The notes under the pieces: generated by a model | Database searches by the model: none | The model's input: the letters and a program-made list of their open reading frames with translations, nothing else | Told to the model about the DNA's origin: nothing | DNA from: Bacteroidetes bacterium SCGC AAA795-G10 | Lineage (GTDB): Bacteria > Bacteroidota > Bacteroidia > Flavobacteriales > Flavobacteriaceae | Length of the DNA stretch: 64,000 nucleotides | Reading direction: 5' to 3' | Assembly (NCBI GenBank): GCA_003130815.1 | Contig: QFDA01000005.1 | Location: forward strand, 1-64,000 | Position numbers and translations under genes: made by a program | Part shown: positions 8,553 through 18,595 of the stretch, piece after piece | Layout of the letters: each line of letters starts with the position of its first letter | How positions within the stretch are numbered: the first letter of the stretch is position 1

Positions 8553-10677
8553 GGTTATTAAAATTATGATCATCATCTCTACATTTGTATGCTGTAAAAA
8601 GAAAATTGTTATGAAATTTGAATCAACTATTAATGCTCCAAGTGCAGAGAAAATTCCATATCAGCTAAAAATGCATGGTGATATTAGAGTCGATAACTAT
8701 TATTGGATTAAAGAAAAAGAAAATCCGGAAGTTATTGACTACCTGGAAAGAGAGAATGATTATTACCAAAGAATGACTAAAAGTTCAAAATTCTTAAAGA
8801 GAGATTTGTTCATTGAAATGAAGAAAAGAATAAAAGAAGAAGATGAATCCGTGCCATATTTTTTGAATGGTTTCTGGTATATAACCCGATATGAAAAGGG
8901 TAAACAGTACCCTATTTATACAAGAAAAAAAGATTCTTTAACAGCAAATGAAGAAGTTTTATTTGATTGTAACGAGCTAGCAAAGGGCCATGACTATTTT
9001 CAGCTAGTTGGCCTTAATGTAAGTCCAGATAATACTAAAGTTACATATGGGATTGATCTTGAGTCAAGACGCAAGTATACACTTTATGTAAAAGATCTAC
9101 GAACAAATCAGGTGCTAAAGACAAATATTAAAAATACAACAGGATCAACTGCTTGGTCATCAAATAATAATAATTTTTTTTATGTAAAAAAAAATGAACA
9201 AACACTACGTCCAGAAAAAGTATTTTTACATGACATTTCAAAGCCTGAAAATTTGGATACACTTATTTATAAGGAAAAAGATGAAACATTTTCAGTACAT
9301 ATAAATGAGTCAAAATCTAAAGAGTTTATTTTTTTATCTTCTCATAGTACATTAACTTCAGAATACCAATTTATTAAATCTTCTGAACCATTTTCTGATT
9401 TCAAATTAATTCAAAAAAGAACAAGAAATCTTGAATATTCTGTTTCACATTTTAAAGATAAATTTTACATAATGAATAATAAAGATGGAGCATATAACTT
9501 TAAGATTTCCGAAACTTCAATTGATGATCCTTCTAGTGAGAATTGGATTGATATTTTGGAACACCGAGAACAAGTTTTGTTAGAAGATTTTGAGATTTTT
9601 AGTGATCATTGGGTGGTAACTGAACGTGAGAATGGTCTTACGAGAATAAAAGTAAAACGATGGGATGAAACAGAAGACTACTTTATACCGGTATCAGGTG
9701 AAACTTATTCATTATCAGGAGGTTTAAATCCAAACTTTGAAACTTCAAATTTTCGTTTTGTTTATACATCATTATCAACCCCAACAACAATTTTTGAATA
9801 CGAAATGAATTCAAAAACAAAAAAAATGTTAAAGCAAAGACCAGTTCCTAGTTCAAATTTTAAATCTGTTAATTATATTGAAAAAAGACTCTGGGCAAAT
9901 AGTAGAGATGGAGAAAAAATCCCTATTTCTTTAGTTTATCATAAGGATACAGAGCTAAATTCTAACACTCCATTACTTCTTTACGCTTATGGCTCATACG
10001 GTTATACGATTGACGCCTATTTTTCATCGAATCGTTTAAGCCTTCTTAACCGAGGTTTTATATACGCTATTGTTCATATTCGTGGTGGACAATATCTGGG
10101 ACGTGCTTGGTATGAAAAGGGTAAGTTATTAAATAAGAAAAATACATTTAATGATTTTATTGATTCTACCAAATTTTTGATTAATAGTGGAATTTCTAGT
10201 GCTGATCATATCCATGCGATGGGTGGATCTGCTGGGGGGTTATTAATGGGAGTAATATTAAATGAAGCACCCTTTTTATATAAAAGTGTGATAGCGTCTG
10301 TACCATTTGTGGATGTTATTACCACAATGCTAGACGAAAGTATTCCACTTACTACTAGTGAATATGATGAATGGGGAAACCCAAATAATGAAAAATATTA
10401 CAATTATATAAAGTCTTATTCACCCTACGATAACATAAAAAAACAAGATTACCCCAATATTATGGTTACTTCAGGTTATCATGATTCTCAGGTACAGTAT
10501 TGGGAACCTACAAAATGGGTAGCAAAATTAAGGGACCATAAAACAGACTCTAACGTATTGTTTTTAATTACCAATATGGAAGCAGGCCATAGTGGACCCT
10601 CTGGAAGATTTAATTCCCTAAAAGATGTTGCAAACGAGTACGCTTTTGTGTTACAATTAGAAGGAAAGGTAGACTAA
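8545..10677 (+). CDS. ptrB: oligopeptidase B-like S9 serine peptidase, lipoprotein
   Basis: Prolyl-oligopeptidase-family serine peptidase that cleaves short peptides, in this subfamily typically after basic residues. About residues 30-420 form the beta-propeller and the C-terminal third is the alpha/beta hydrolase. The nucleophile is in GGSAGGL (serine about 562), the aspartate in [13 protein letters not shown] and the histidine in [11 protein letters not shown], the arrangement seen in oligopeptidase B. The N-terminus from the ATG at 8545 is hydrophobic and ends STFVCCKKK, which suggests a lipoprotein or periplasmic form rather than the cytoplasmic E. coli form. An upstream ATG at 8536 is in frame. 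It overlaps the threonine aldolase gene. Confidence 0.9.
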   Translation: MLRVIKIMIIISTFVCCKKKIVMKFESTINAPSAEKIPYQLKMHGDIRVDNYYWIKEKENPEVIDYLERENDYYQRMTKSSKFLKRDLFIEMKKRIKEEDESVPYFLNGFWYITRYEKGKQYPIYTRKKDSLTANEEVLFDCNELAKGHDYFQLVGLNVSPDNTKVTYGIDLESRRKYTLYVKDLRTNQVLKTNIKNTTGSTAWSSNNNNFFYVKKNEQTLRPEKVFLHDISKPENLDTLIYKEKDETFSVHINESKSKEFIFLSSHSTLTSEYQFIKSSEPFSDFKLIQKRTRNLEYSVSHFKDKFYIMNNKDGAYNFKISETSIDDPSSENWIDILEHREQVLLEDFEIFSDHWVVTERENGLTRIKVKRWDETEDYFIPVSGETYSLSGGLNPNFETSNFRFVYTSLSTPTTIFEYEMNSKTKKMLKQRPVPSSNFKSVNYIEKRLWANSRDGEKIPISLVYHKDTELNSNTPLLLYAYGSYGYTIDAYFSSNRLSLLNRGFIYAIVHIRGGQYLGRAWYEKGKLLNKKNTFNDFIDSTKFLINSGISSADHIHAMGGSAGGLLMGVILNEAPFLYKSVIASVPFVDVITTMLDESIPLTTSEYDEWGNPNNEKYYNYIKSYSPYDNIKKQDYPNIMVTSGYHDSQVQYWEPTKWVAKLRDHKTDSNVLFLITNMEAGHSGPSGRFNSLKDVANEYAFVLQLEGKVD

Positions 10678-10688
10678 TTTTTTTTCAT

Positions 10689-10696
10689 TAAATTTG
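10689..10696 (+). promoter_or_regulatory. candidate -7 promoter element TAAATTTG
   Basis: TAAATTTG matches the Bacteroidota -7 consensus TAnnTTTG exactly and lies 24 bases upstream of the ATG at 10721. No convincing -33 TTG element is seen at the usual distance. If used, it drives the two PLP-enzyme genes with a short leader. Confidence 0.4.
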
Positions 10697-10720
10697 CACA
10701 ATTTTGTATTTGATTTAACT

Positions 10721-11776
10721 ATGAATCATTCTGTGAATGCCTATCAAAATATTTTAGAATTGATAGGGGATACCCCACTTATCAAGCTTAACAGAATAGT
10801 CAAGGATTTTCCTGGTCAATACTTTGCTAAGTTTGAAGCTTTTAACCCCGGTCATTCAAATAAAGATAGAATAGCTCATCATATTATAAAAGAAGCAGAG
10901 CGTAATGGCTTATTGAAAAAAGGTTCAACTATTATTGAAACTACATCTGGAAATACAGGATTTAGCCTTGCTATGGTTTCTATGATTAAAGGTTATAATT
11001 GTGTTTTAGCAGTAACTTCAAAATCATCTCAAGATAAAATTAACATGCTCAGTGCAATGGGTGCTGAGGTTCACGTTTGCCCTGCGAATGTTCCAGCTGA
11101 TGATCCTCGTTCTTATTATGAGGTAGCCAAGAGATTAAACATTGAAATAAAAGACTCACTATACATAAATCAGTACTTTAATCAACTTAATGTTGAAGCA
11201 CACTATAATTCAACTGGTCCTGAAATATGGAAACAAACAAAAGGTGAAATCACTCATTTAATTGCATCCAGCGGAACTGGTGGTACCATTTCGGGAGTTG
11301 CAAAATTTCTTAAAGAGAAAAAATCAGACATAAAAATTATTGGTGTCGATGCTTACGGTTCCGTACTAAAAAAATATCACGAAACAAACGTATTAGATCC
11401 AAATGAAATTTACCCATACAGAATAGAAGGATTAGGAAAAAATTTAATTCCAGAAACAACGTATTTTAATTATATTGATCATTTTGTTAAAGTAACAGAT
11501 CAAGACAGTGCTCATACTGCAAGAAGCGTTACAAGAAATGAAGGTATGTTCGTAGGCTACACCTCTGGGGCAGCAATGCAGGCAACAATCCAGTTAGTAA
11601 ACGAAGGTTACTTCAACCAAGATAGCAAAGTTGTTATAATGTTTCCTGATCATGGTTCCAGATATATGAGTAAAATTTATAGTGAGGATTGGATGGAGAA
11701 GCAAGGTTTTTTTGATTCTGACCATGAATCACATCAACAGATAGAATATGTAAATGAGCTAAATGAAAAAAAATGA
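10721..11776 (+). CDS. cysteine synthase-family PLP enzyme, probable cysteate synthase
   Basis: Fold-type II PLP enzyme of 351 residues related to cysteine synthase and cystathionine beta-synthase. The N-terminal motif [11 protein letters not shown], the PLP lysine in GHSNKDR (lysine 48), the substrate loop TTSGNTG and the phosphate cup [10 protein letters not shown] are present. The catalytic loop reads GHSNKDR rather than the usual GGSVKDR. The next gene, overlapping by four bases, is an acyltransferase of the serine-palmitoyltransferase group that in Flavobacteriia makes 3-ketocapnine from cysteate, so I infer that this enzyme supplies cysteate (from phosphoserine or a similar donor and sulfite). 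Ordinary cysteine synthesis is the alternative. The ATG at 10721 is preferred over an in-frame TTG at 10694. Confidence 0.8.
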   Translation: MNHSVNAYQNILELIGDTPLIKLNRIVKDFPGQYFAKFEAFNPGHSNKDRIAHHIIKEAERNGLLKKGSTIIETTSGNTGFSLAMVSMIKGYNCVLAVTSKSSQDKINMLSAMGAEVHVCPANVPADDPRSYYEVAKRLNIEIKDSLYINQYFNQLNVEAHYNSTGPEIWKQTKGEITHLIASSGTGGTISGVAKFLKEKKSDIKIIGVDAYGSVLKKYHETNVLDPNEIYPYRIEGLGKNLIPETTYFNYIDHFVKVTDQDSAHTARSVTRNEGMFVGYTSGAAMQATIQLVNEGYFNQDSKVVIMFPDHGSRYMSKIYSEDWMEKQGFFDSDHESHQQIEYVNELNEKK

Positions 11777-13026
11777 AAGATTTATTTGATAGAATACATG
11801 AAAACAAGGGTCCCTTGGGTAAGTGGGCTTCTCAAGCAGAGGGCTATTTTGTATTTCCAAAGCTAGAAGGACCAATCTCAAATAGAATGAAATTCAAAGG
11901 TAAAGAGGTTATAACATGGAGTGTGAATGACTACCTTGGATTAGCTAACTTACCCGAGATCAGAAAAGCAGATGCTGAAGCTGCAGCTGAGTTTGGGTCA
12001 GCCTATCCAATGGGAGCTAGAATGATGTCAGGCCACACTGAACTCCATGAACAGCTAGAAAGGGAGTTAGCTGAGTTTGTAGATAAAGAATCTGCTTATC
12101 TTCTGAATTTTGGATACCAAGGAATTCTTTCTACTGTTGACACCCTAGTTGGTAAAGACGATGTGATTGTATATGATGTAGATGCTCATGCATGTATTGT
12201 TGATGGAGTTAGACTTCATATAGGAAAACGTTTTACTTATAAACATAATGATGTCGAAAGTTTAGAAAAAAATCTACAAAGGGCTACAAAGGTTGCTGAG
12301 CAAACTGGTGGAGGTATCTTAGTTATTTCAGAAGGAGTGTTTGGGATGCGAGGTGAACAAGGTAAACTCAAAGAAATAGTAAAATTAAAATCAAAATACA
12401 AATTTAGATTTTTAGTAGATGACGCTCATGGTTTTGGTACTTTAGGGGAAAATGGAAAAGGTGCTGGAAATGAGCAAGACGTACAAGATGAAATAGATGT
12501 TTATTTTGCAACCTTTGCAAAATCTATGGCGTCAACGGGTGCTTTTGTAGCAGCAGATAAAGAAATAATTGATTATCTAAAATATAATATGCGTTCACAA
12601 ATGTTTGCAAAATCTTTGCAAATGCAGCTTGTTAAAGGTGCACTCAAAAGGCTTGATTTGTTACGTTCTAGGCCGGAGCTAAAAGAAAAACTTTGGGAAA
12701 ATGTAAATGCATTACAAAACGGACTTATCAAGAGGGGATTTGATATTGGAACAACTCAAAGTTGTGTAACACCTGTTTATCTTAAGGGAAGCATACCTGA
12801 AGCAATGGCACTCGTTCAAGACTTAAGAGAAAACTATGGTATATTTTGTTCTATTGTTGTATACCCTGTAATTCCTAAGGGATTAATTTTATTGCGATTA
12901 ATTCCAACTGCAACTCATTCACTTGAAGACGTAGATATAACATTGAATGCATTTGCGGGTATCAGGGAGAAATTAGAAAATGGTACATACAAGCGTTTGT
13001 CTGAATTAGTTAAATCGACCACATAA
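11773..13026 (+). CDS. alpha-oxoamine synthase, probable cysteate fatty-acyltransferase
   Basis: PLP fold-type I alpha-oxoamine synthase (AONS/KBL/serine palmitoyltransferase group), 417 residues. It shows VNDYLGLA near the start, the [14 protein letters not shown] loop, [10 protein letters not shown], and the PLP lysine in TFAKSMAST (lysine 250). Closely similar flavobacterial proteins are the cysteate-acyl transferases that condense cysteate with a fatty acyl thioester to give 3-ketocapnine, the first committed step of sulfonolipid synthesis; I recognise the sequence type and cannot run a comparison here. The start ATG overlaps the stop of the upstream synthase gene (ATGA), which argues for coupled translation. 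Alternatives are serine palmitoyltransferase or glycine C-acetyltransferase. Convergent with dnaN. Confidence 0.85.
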   Translation: MKDLFDRIHENKGPLGKWASQAEGYFVFPKLEGPISNRMKFKGKEVITWSVNDYLGLANLPEIRKADAEAAAEFGSAYPMGARMMSGHTELHEQLERELAEFVDKESAYLLNFGYQGILSTVDTLVGKDDVIVYDVDAHACIVDGVRLHIGKRFTYKHNDVESLEKNLQRATKVAEQTGGGILVISEGVFGMRGEQGKLKEIVKLKSKYKFRFLVDDAHGFGTLGENGKGAGNEQDVQDEIDVYFATFAKSMASTGAFVAADKEIIDYLKYNMRSQMFAKSLQMQLVKGALKRLDLLRSRPELKEKLWENVNALQNGLIKRGFDIGTTQSCVTPVYLKGSIPEAMALVQDLRENYGIFCSIVVYPVIPKGLILLRLIPTATHSLEDVDITLNAFAGIREKLENGTYKRLSELVKSTT

Positions 13027-13093
13027 CTAAACTATTATATTTTTTATTTTCTTATAAAAATGTAATAATATTAAGGATGCCTAAGTTTTATGA

Positions 13094-14212
13094 TCAGGAA
13101 TTAAGCATAACGGGCATTACTAACATTGTAACATCTTCACCTTCATTGAAGCTATCCATGGGTGTTATTAAACCTGCTCTGTTTGGGAGTGACATCGATA
13201 ATTTGATTTCATCACAACTAAGACCATTTAACATTTCAATTAAAAACCTTGAGTTAAATCCAATTTTTATATCATCTCCTTGATAATCACAATTTAAACG
13301 TTCTTCAGCACTATTACTGTAATCAATGTCTTCTGCAGATATTATAATTTGGGCTCCAGCAATACTGAGGCTAATTTGATAAGTTGTTTTACTTGCAAAA
13401 ATACTAACTCTTCGAACTGAATCTAGGAATTGCATTCTATTTACAACCATTTTATTTGGATTCTCTTTAGGAATCACAGCCTCGTAGTTAGGATATTTTC
13501 CGTCAATAAGCCTGCATGTCAAGATTGAATTACCAAATCTGAATTGAGCATTAGTATCGCTATATTCAATAGTTATATCAATATCTAAACCTTGCAGTAT
13601 TCCTCTAAGAAGCTGGAGTGGCTTTTTTGGCATTATAAACTCCGAAGTTTGATCAGTTTTTAGGTCTTTTCTTTTGTATTTCACAAGTTTGTGTGCATCG
13701 GTTGCAATAAATTTTAGTGATTCTGAATCAAATTGGAAAAATACACCACTCATTACTGGTCTTAAATCATCATTACCAGTTGCGAAAAGTGTAGAATTAA
13801 TTGCTCTATGTAAAATAGCACTTGGAATAATTGTTGTTTTTGAATCTGTAATTTGAGTAGCTAATGGAAATTCACTTCCATCAATATATGCCACAGAATA
13901 TTTTCCACTATTAGCACTAATTTCGATTGTATTTTTTTCAGTTTTTAAAAAGGTAAGAGGTTGGTCTGGAAACGTTTTTAATGTATCTAATAGTAATTTG
14001 GCAGGTAGTGCAATTCTGCCATCATCCTCAGATTCTATATTTATTTGTGTGGAAAAAGTTGTCTCAAGATCAGACGCAGTTAAGTTCAACTTATTATTGT
14101 TTATATCAAACAAGAAGTTTTCTAAAATAGGAAGGGTAGTTGTATTATTTATAACACCTCCTATCATTTGAAGTTCTTTAAGAAGTAAGCTACTTGATAC
14201 AATAAATTTCAT
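13094..14212 (-). CDS. dnaN: DNA polymerase III beta subunit (sliding clamp)
   Basis: Ring-shaped dimeric clamp that keeps the replicative polymerase on DNA. The 372-residue product is full length with three clamp domains; recognisable segments are LLLDTLKTFPDQPL, GSEFPLA, ATDAHKLVKY and the C-terminal GLITPMDS followed by TMLVMPVML. No dnaA is nearby, so this is not an origin-proximal dnaA-dnaN pair. It is downstream of gldG on the same strand with a 115-base gap, an arrangement I recall from other Flavobacteriia. Confidence 0.96.
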   Translation of the reverse strand: MKFIVSSSLLLKELQMIGGVINNTTTLPILENFLFDINNNKLNLTASDLETTFSTQINIESEDDGRIALPAKLLLDTLKTFPDQPLTFLKTEKNTIEISANSGKYSVAYIDGSEFPLATQITDSKTTIIPSAILHRAINSTLFATGNDDLRPVMSGVFFQFDSESLKFIATDAHKLVKYKRKDLKTDQTSEFIMPKKPLQLLRGILQGLDIDITIEYSDTNAQFRFGNSILTCRLIDGKYPNYEAVIPKENPNKMVVNRMQFLDSVRRVSIFASKTTYQISLSIAGAQIIISAEDIDYSNSAEERLNCDYQGDDIKIGFNSRFLIEMLNGLSCDEIKLSMSLPNRAGLITPMDSFNEGEDVTMLVMPVMLNS

Positions 14213-14280
14213 TTCTTTAAGTAATTTAAATTATCTAGAATATGGAATAGTAAGTTATTTGCAAAAATTAAGATATTACT

Positions 14281-14288
14281 CAAATATA
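14281..14288 (-). promoter_or_regulatory. candidate dnaN -7 promoter element TATATTTG
   Basis: On the minus strand TATATTTG matches the TAnnTTTG consensus and lies about 70 bases upstream of the dnaN start, in the only sizeable gap between gldG and dnaN. It is the centre of the palindrome at 14280-14293, so the plus strand reads the same. No clear -33 partner is seen. Confidence 0.3.
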
Positions 14289-14327
14289 TTTGAAAACCTT
14301 ATAACCATAAAAGAAACTTATCAACAG

Positions 14328-15980
14328 TCATAGTTTGAGCTGTTTATTTCTTAGCCTGTTGCTTAATAATATACTAAATATTCCTATAACATATGGAAAA
14401 AGAATTAATGACCATTTCCAAAAAGTTCCAAACTTATTTATTTTAGAAATATCAAAAAAAGCAAAATTCCATTTTTTTCCTCTAGTGCTTAGATAATTTT
14501 TATTACCAGCTAAAAAATGAATAACATTTACTAGCCAAGCTCTATTCGAATAGAAATTGTTTGTCCATTTATCATAGCCTAATGAAAGTGGAATCCCCTT
14601 ATCAATTTGATTTTCAGCGATATTACCATCACTTATAATTACCATTTCGAATTTTCCTTTTTCCATATTACCATTAAATTTGAAAGGTTTAATCCTATTT
14701 TTAAATAGAGAATAATTTTGCCCTTCAACTAAATAACTGATTGCCTTTGATTTTTGAAGAAAAGTTGAAGGTTCTATTTTACTAGTTGCTTGTTTTAAGT
14801 TTATAACTGCTGGATAAGAGGATGTTTTTATAAAATCTGAACTTTTCAATAGCATAAATTTTGAAAGTTTATTATCAATTGTTTTAATAGGACTTGCATA
14901 TCGACATAGAATTGGGCCAGTATCTTTTCCTATTATAGAGTCATTAGGTTTTATTATTGGATAGTATACCCATGGATAAGGAACGTATTGAGCATTATTT
15001 TCATAACCGCTTGCAAGGACAATGGGAGCACAATAGAGGTCTTGAATTAATGTTTTTTCTATTCTAATCCCTTTATGAAAAAAATAATCTTCAAGATTAA
15101 GTTCCTGAGGTAAAGCATAACTTTTCCCAGATTCATTAAAGAGGCTATCGTTATCCATAGCCACCCCATTGATCATCCATATCAATTTCCCACCCCTTAG
15201 ACTATATTGGTCTAAGATGTACTTATCGATCGGGGAAAATTTTTTAGAGGCGTTTGAAATTATAAGTAAATCAAACATCATTAAATCATTCAATCTTTGC
15301 AAAGGTGTAATTTTTGAATTTTTCAGATTAAATCCTGATAAATTATAATATGGTTTTAAGTTTTTTAATAAGTCTGCTATTTTGATTTTTTTTGTAGTGC
15401 CGTGTGAACTTAAAAAAGCAATATTTCTCTTATTCCTTAAATTAACTCTGTATATTCCATCCATAATTTTATTCTCAAGAAGTTGCATGGAATTAAAAAT
15501 ATTTTCGTTTTGAGTATTTCCAAGTTGTTTTTTTAGTAGTCTTATTTTTTCAGATTTGCCTTTATAATTAAAAATTAACCATGGGAAAATTATATTTTCT
15601 TCACGATTTCCGTTTTTATTCTGAACTACAATTTCTGGTGTTAATCCAAACCTTAGCATATCTTCACTTATAGACTCTGAATCCCCATATTCTAACGGAT
15701 CATTATATTTGAGGATAATTTTATTATTGTAATACTTTAATCGATTTAATATGGCATCTAGCTCATTTCGAAATGGCAAATATGCTTTAGGCAGGTTACC
15801 TGTCAGAAAAATATCGATTATTAGTGGTTCGTCTATTTTCTTTATTTCATTGAGTGAGTTTTTTGAAAGACTATACCGTTTATCATTTGTAAAATCAATT
15901 TGAATAAAAAATATGTTACTTAAAATCATTGAGATTATAATCAATAAAATTGCAAATAGTAGTTTATGATTCAATTTCAT
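14328..15980 (-). CDS. gldG: gliding motility ABC transporter substrate-binding component GldG
   Basis: GldG is part of the GldAFG ABC system linked to gliding motility in Flavobacteriia. The 550-residue product has an N-terminal membrane anchor (LFAILLIIISMILSNIFF), a large extracytoplasmic region with the GldG/ABC-2-auxiliary features (DKRYSLSKNSL, FLSSHGTTKKIK, GKLIWMINGVAMD, EMVIISDGNIAENQ) and a C-terminal transmembrane helix (WSLILFPYVIGIFSILLSN). The start overlaps the gldF stop by four bases. No ATPase (GldA) gene is in the window; in Flavobacterium johnsoniae gldA is also at a separate locus. Confidence 0.92.
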   Translation of the reverse strand: MKLNHKLLFAILLIIISMILSNIFFIQIDFTNDKRYSLSKNSLNEIKKIDEPLIIDIFLTGNLPKAYLPFRNELDAILNRLKYYNNKIILKYNDPLEYGDSESISEDMLRFGLTPEIVVQNKNGNREENIIFPWLIFNYKGKSEKIRLLKKQLGNTQNENIFNSMQLLENKIMDGIYRVNLRNKRNIAFLSSHGTTKKIKIADLLKNLKPYYNLSGFNLKNSKITPLQRLNDLMMFDLLIISNASKKFSPIDKYILDQYSLRGGKLIWMINGVAMDNDSLFNESGKSYALPQELNLEDYFFHKGIRIEKTLIQDLYCAPIVLASGYENNAQYVPYPWVYYPIIKPNDSIIGKDTGPILCRYASPIKTIDNKLSKFMLLKSSDFIKTSSYPAVINLKQATSKIEPSTFLQKSKAISYLVEGQNYSLFKNRIKPFKFNGNMEKGKFEMVIISDGNIAENQIDKGIPLSLGYDKWTNNFYSNRAWLVNVIHFLAGNKNYLSTRGKKWNFAFFDISKINKFGTFWKWSLILFPYVIGIFSILLSNRLRNKQLKL

Positions 15981-16720
15981 TTGAGCTGTTCTTTTTTAAT
16001 TTGAATAATGCTGAGCATATGTATAATTACAATTAAACCAATTAAATATACAATGTCATCAAGTTTAATAATTCCATGGGATAGTCCTACATAGTGTGTT
16101 CTTATACCAATACTAGATACTATTTTGTAGCTCCAAGGATTAGTGACAAGACTAGCCAAGAAATCCCAAAAAAAATATTGAAAAAGACAAAGGACAAAAG
16201 ATATTAAAAATGATGTGACTTGATTTTTAAATAAAATTGAGCAAAATAAACTTATACTTATAAATATAAGTCCAACTAGAAGTAATCCGACGTAGGATGT
16301 AAAGATTAATGATAAATCTAATCCTGACTCAAATGTTAATAAGGAATTTAGTGCTACTAAATTCAAAATAGTCATAAAAATACAAGCACAATAAATAAAA
16401 GTAATACCCAAAAACTTTCCTCCAAATATTTCATTTGCATTAAGGGGTTTTGTGATTAATAACTCCATAGTTCCACTTGAAACCTCACCAGAAAAACTTC
16501 CCATTGATAATGAACAAATTAAAATAATTAAGAGCCATGGACTTATTTCAAAAAATAAATTTATGTCTACGATTTCGTAATTCAAAAAGTTGTAAGGTGT
16601 GTCAAAAAACCATAAAATTAATGAGTTGATTGTTAAGTAAGATCCTGTAATCAAATAACCTGTCAGGCTTCTAAAATAAAAATTAAATTCTTTTTTTGCT
16701 ATACACCACATTTTAATCAA
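15977..16720 (-). CDS. gldF: gliding motility ABC transporter permease GldF
   Basis: ABC-2-type permease of 247 residues with about six hydrophobic segments, for example LTGYLITGSYLTINSLILWF, WLLIILICSLSMGSF and YLIGLIVIIHMLSII. The loop SGEVSSGTMELLITKPL is the conserved cytoplasmic motif of ABC-2 permeases. It partners with GldG downstream (four-base overlap) and needs the GldA ATPase encoded elsewhere. The start overlaps the SAM hydrolase gene by eight bases, so the three genes form one transcription unit. Confidence 0.92.
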   Translation of the reverse strand: MIKMWCIAKKEFNFYFRSLTGYLITGSYLTINSLILWFFDTPYNFLNYEIVDINLFFEISPWLLIILICSLSMGSFSGEVSSGTMELLITKPLNANEIFGGKFLGITFIYCACIFMTILNLVALNSLLTFESGLDLSLIFTSYVGLLLVGLIFISISLFCSILFKNQVTSFLISFVLCLFQYFFWDFLASLVTNPWSYKIVSSIGIRTHYVGLSHGIIKLDDIVYLIGLIVIIHMLSIIQIKKEQLK

Positions 16721-17543
16721 ATTGAACAGTTACAGGATCACGATAACCCAATCCAAATAGAGATCCAGCTCCACCCACCGTTAGGGGATTACTTTTATAA
16801 ACTGCTAATTCAAGATGGCCAGCAGTATTAAATAAAGCAATCTTTTTTCCATCCTCTTCTCTTTTTCCTTTTGGCAAATTAAAATTAATTGCCTGACTGT
16901 AGCTTTTATATATTTTTTTAAACTTTACATTTCTTGCGAATATTGTAAAATCTCTTGATTTACCAACATCATGAAAAAGAGATTCTTTTATGCTTGTGAC
17001 TAAATTGCCATAATTATCAATGTAAATAACACTACCTAAAATCTGGTTTTTATCTTTATTTATGACAGGTTTAATATTTGTCAATTCTTTAATCTCGGTA
17101 ATTGATTTGCCAATCACTTCAAGTTTTCCATTTCTTGCAATATGAGCAGCGACGTTTATAAAAACATCTAATACAGGAAATGCAGAGATTACTTTTTCAT
17201 GAATATTTATTTCAACAATTTTAGTTGCAATAAAATCCTCTTTTATTAATGATAATACTCCATTGTCAGAGGATATGAAATAATGTTCTTGAAATTCCAT
17301 AACCAGATGAGAATTTTCTGGTGTCCATTCAGATTCTACACCAATAATATGTATACTTCCCTTTGGAAATGATTGAAATGCATTTTTTAAAATGTATGCA
17401 GTTTCTGATGGGTTATAAGGACTAATTTCATGGGATACATCTATGATTCTTACATCAGAAATTTGTTGTATCAAAGCACCCTTAATAACTGAAACAGAGT
17501 AGTCTTTATGTCCAAAATCTGTAGTTAAAGTTACGATTGGCAT
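16713..17543 (-). CDS. SAM hydrolase/SAM-dependent halogenase family (DUF62)
   Basis: Member of the S-adenosylmethionine hydroxide adenosyltransferase family, which splits SAM to adenosine and methionine; a few relatives are chlorinases or fluorinases. The 276-residue product has the N-terminal TLTTDFGHKDYSVSVIKG with the catalytic aspartate, DVSHEISPYNP with the active histidine, and the C-terminal barrel segment GSVIYIDNYGNLVTSI. The halogenase-specific insertion is not evident, so hydrolase is more likely. First gene of an operon with gldF and gldG, divergent from phoH over 98 bases. Confidence 0.88.
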   Translation of the reverse strand: MPIVTLTTDFGHKDYSVSVIKGALIQQISDVRIIDVSHEISPYNPSETAYILKNAFQSFPKGSIHIIGVESEWTPENSHLVMEFQEHYFISSDNGVLSLIKEDFIATKIVEINIHEKVISAFPVLDVFINVAAHIARNGKLEVIGKSITEIKELTNIKPVINKDKNQILGSVIYIDNYGNLVTSIKESLFHDVGKSRDFTIFARNVKFKKIYKSYSQAINFNLPKGKREEDGKKIALFNTAGHLELAVYKSNPLTVGGAGSLFGLGYRDPVTVQFD

Positions 17544-17641
17544 AAAGTAAGTTTATAATTATTAATTATGTTAAAATTATCTAATTTTATAAAATACAAA
17601 TTAACTAAATATAAAAATAAACCATTTTAAATTTATAGCCT

Positions 17642-18589
17642 TTGAATGAAATTAAAATTGACTTATCTGGGGTAAGTGGTCAAGAATTTTTTGGTAATCA
17701 GAATATAAATATCATTAAAATAGGCACTTATTTTCCAAAAATTAAGATAGTTGCTAGGGGTAATACCCTTAAAGCATATGGAGAGGAAAATATTCTTCAA
17801 GAGTTTTCCAATAAAACGGATATGCTTATTGCACATTATGGTAAATACAATATTTTAAATGATGAGATAATTGAAAGAATTATTTTTGCTGACAATAAAG
17901 AAAAAACAGTTTTGAATGGTGGAACAGAAGTTAAAATTTTACATGGAGTAGGTGGGAAAATTATTAAAGCTAGGACACTTAATCAAAAAAGATTAGTAGA
18001 ATCAATGAATAAAAATGACATGGTATTTGCAATTGGTCCTGCTGGAACTGGAAAAACTTATACTGGAGTTGCTCTTGCAGTAAAGGCGTTAAAAGATAGA
18101 GAAGTTAAAAGAATAATTTTAACACGACCTGCAGTTGAAGCAGGAGAAAATCTAGGTTTTCTCCCTGGTGATTTGAATGAAAAACTTGACCCTTATATGC
18201 AACCATTATATGACTCATTACGTGACATGATCCCAAACGAATCCCTGCAAAACTATTTAGTAAAAGGCACAATTCAAATAGCTCCATTGGCTTTTATGAG
18301 AGGAAGAACGCTAGATGATGCTTTTGTAATTCTTGATGAAGCTCAAAATTCAACTCATTCACAAATGAAAATGTTTTTAACTAGAATGGGTAAAAATTCT
18401 AAGTTTATGATCACTGGAGATCCTGAACAAGTTGATCTTCCTAAGAAAATGACATCAGGACTAAATGAAGCTCTTTTGATACTTAAAAATTCAATTGGTA
18501 TTGGAATCATAAAGCTTGATGAAAAAGATGTGATAAGACACGTGCTTGTGAAAAAAATAATTGAAGCATACAAAAAAATTGAACAATAA
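17642..18589 (+). CDS. phoH: PhoH family ATPase
   Basis: PhoH-like P-loop ATPase (PhoL/YbeZ branch), thought to act in RNA metabolism and ribosome-associated processes. Of 315 residues, an N-terminal KH-like region precedes the ATPase core with Walker A GPAGTGKT at 132-139, the RPAVEAGENLGFLPGDL segment, Walker B FVILDEAQN and the sensor TGDPEQVDL. The start is a TTG at 17642; the nearby ATG at 17646 is out of frame, and the N-terminal sequence NEIKIDL matches what I expect in Flavobacteriia. It is followed six bases later by purC. Confidence 0.93.
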   Translation: MNEIKIDLSGVSGQEFFGNQNINIIKIGTYFPKIKIVARGNTLKAYGEENILQEFSNKTDMLIAHYGKYNILNDEIIERIIFADNKEKTVLNGGTEVKILHGVGGKIIKARTLNQKRLVESMNKNDMVFAIGPAGTGKTYTGVALAVKALKDREVKRIILTRPAVEAGENLGFLPGDLNEKLDPYMQPLYDSLRDMIPNESLQNYLVKGTIQIAPLAFMRGRTLDDAFVILDEAQNSTHSQMKMFLTRMGKNSKFMITGDPEQVDLPKKMTSGLNEALLILKNSIGIGIIKLDEKDVIRHVLVKKIIEAYKKIEQ

Positions 18590-18595
18590 ATAAAA

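Noticed and set aside
13077-13283. A 68-residue plus-strand open frame
   Set aside because: It is antisense to the conserved end of dnaN.
14220-14330. Replication origin or DnaA boxes next to dnaN (TTATCAACA)
   Set aside because: Only one imperfect box-like string is seen, dnaA is absent and the neighbourhood is gldG; this is not a typical origin.
16713-17543. Chlorinase or fluorinase activity for the DUF62 protein
   Set aside because: The family can include halogenases, but I cannot see the insertion typical of fluorinases; hydrolase is the safer call.
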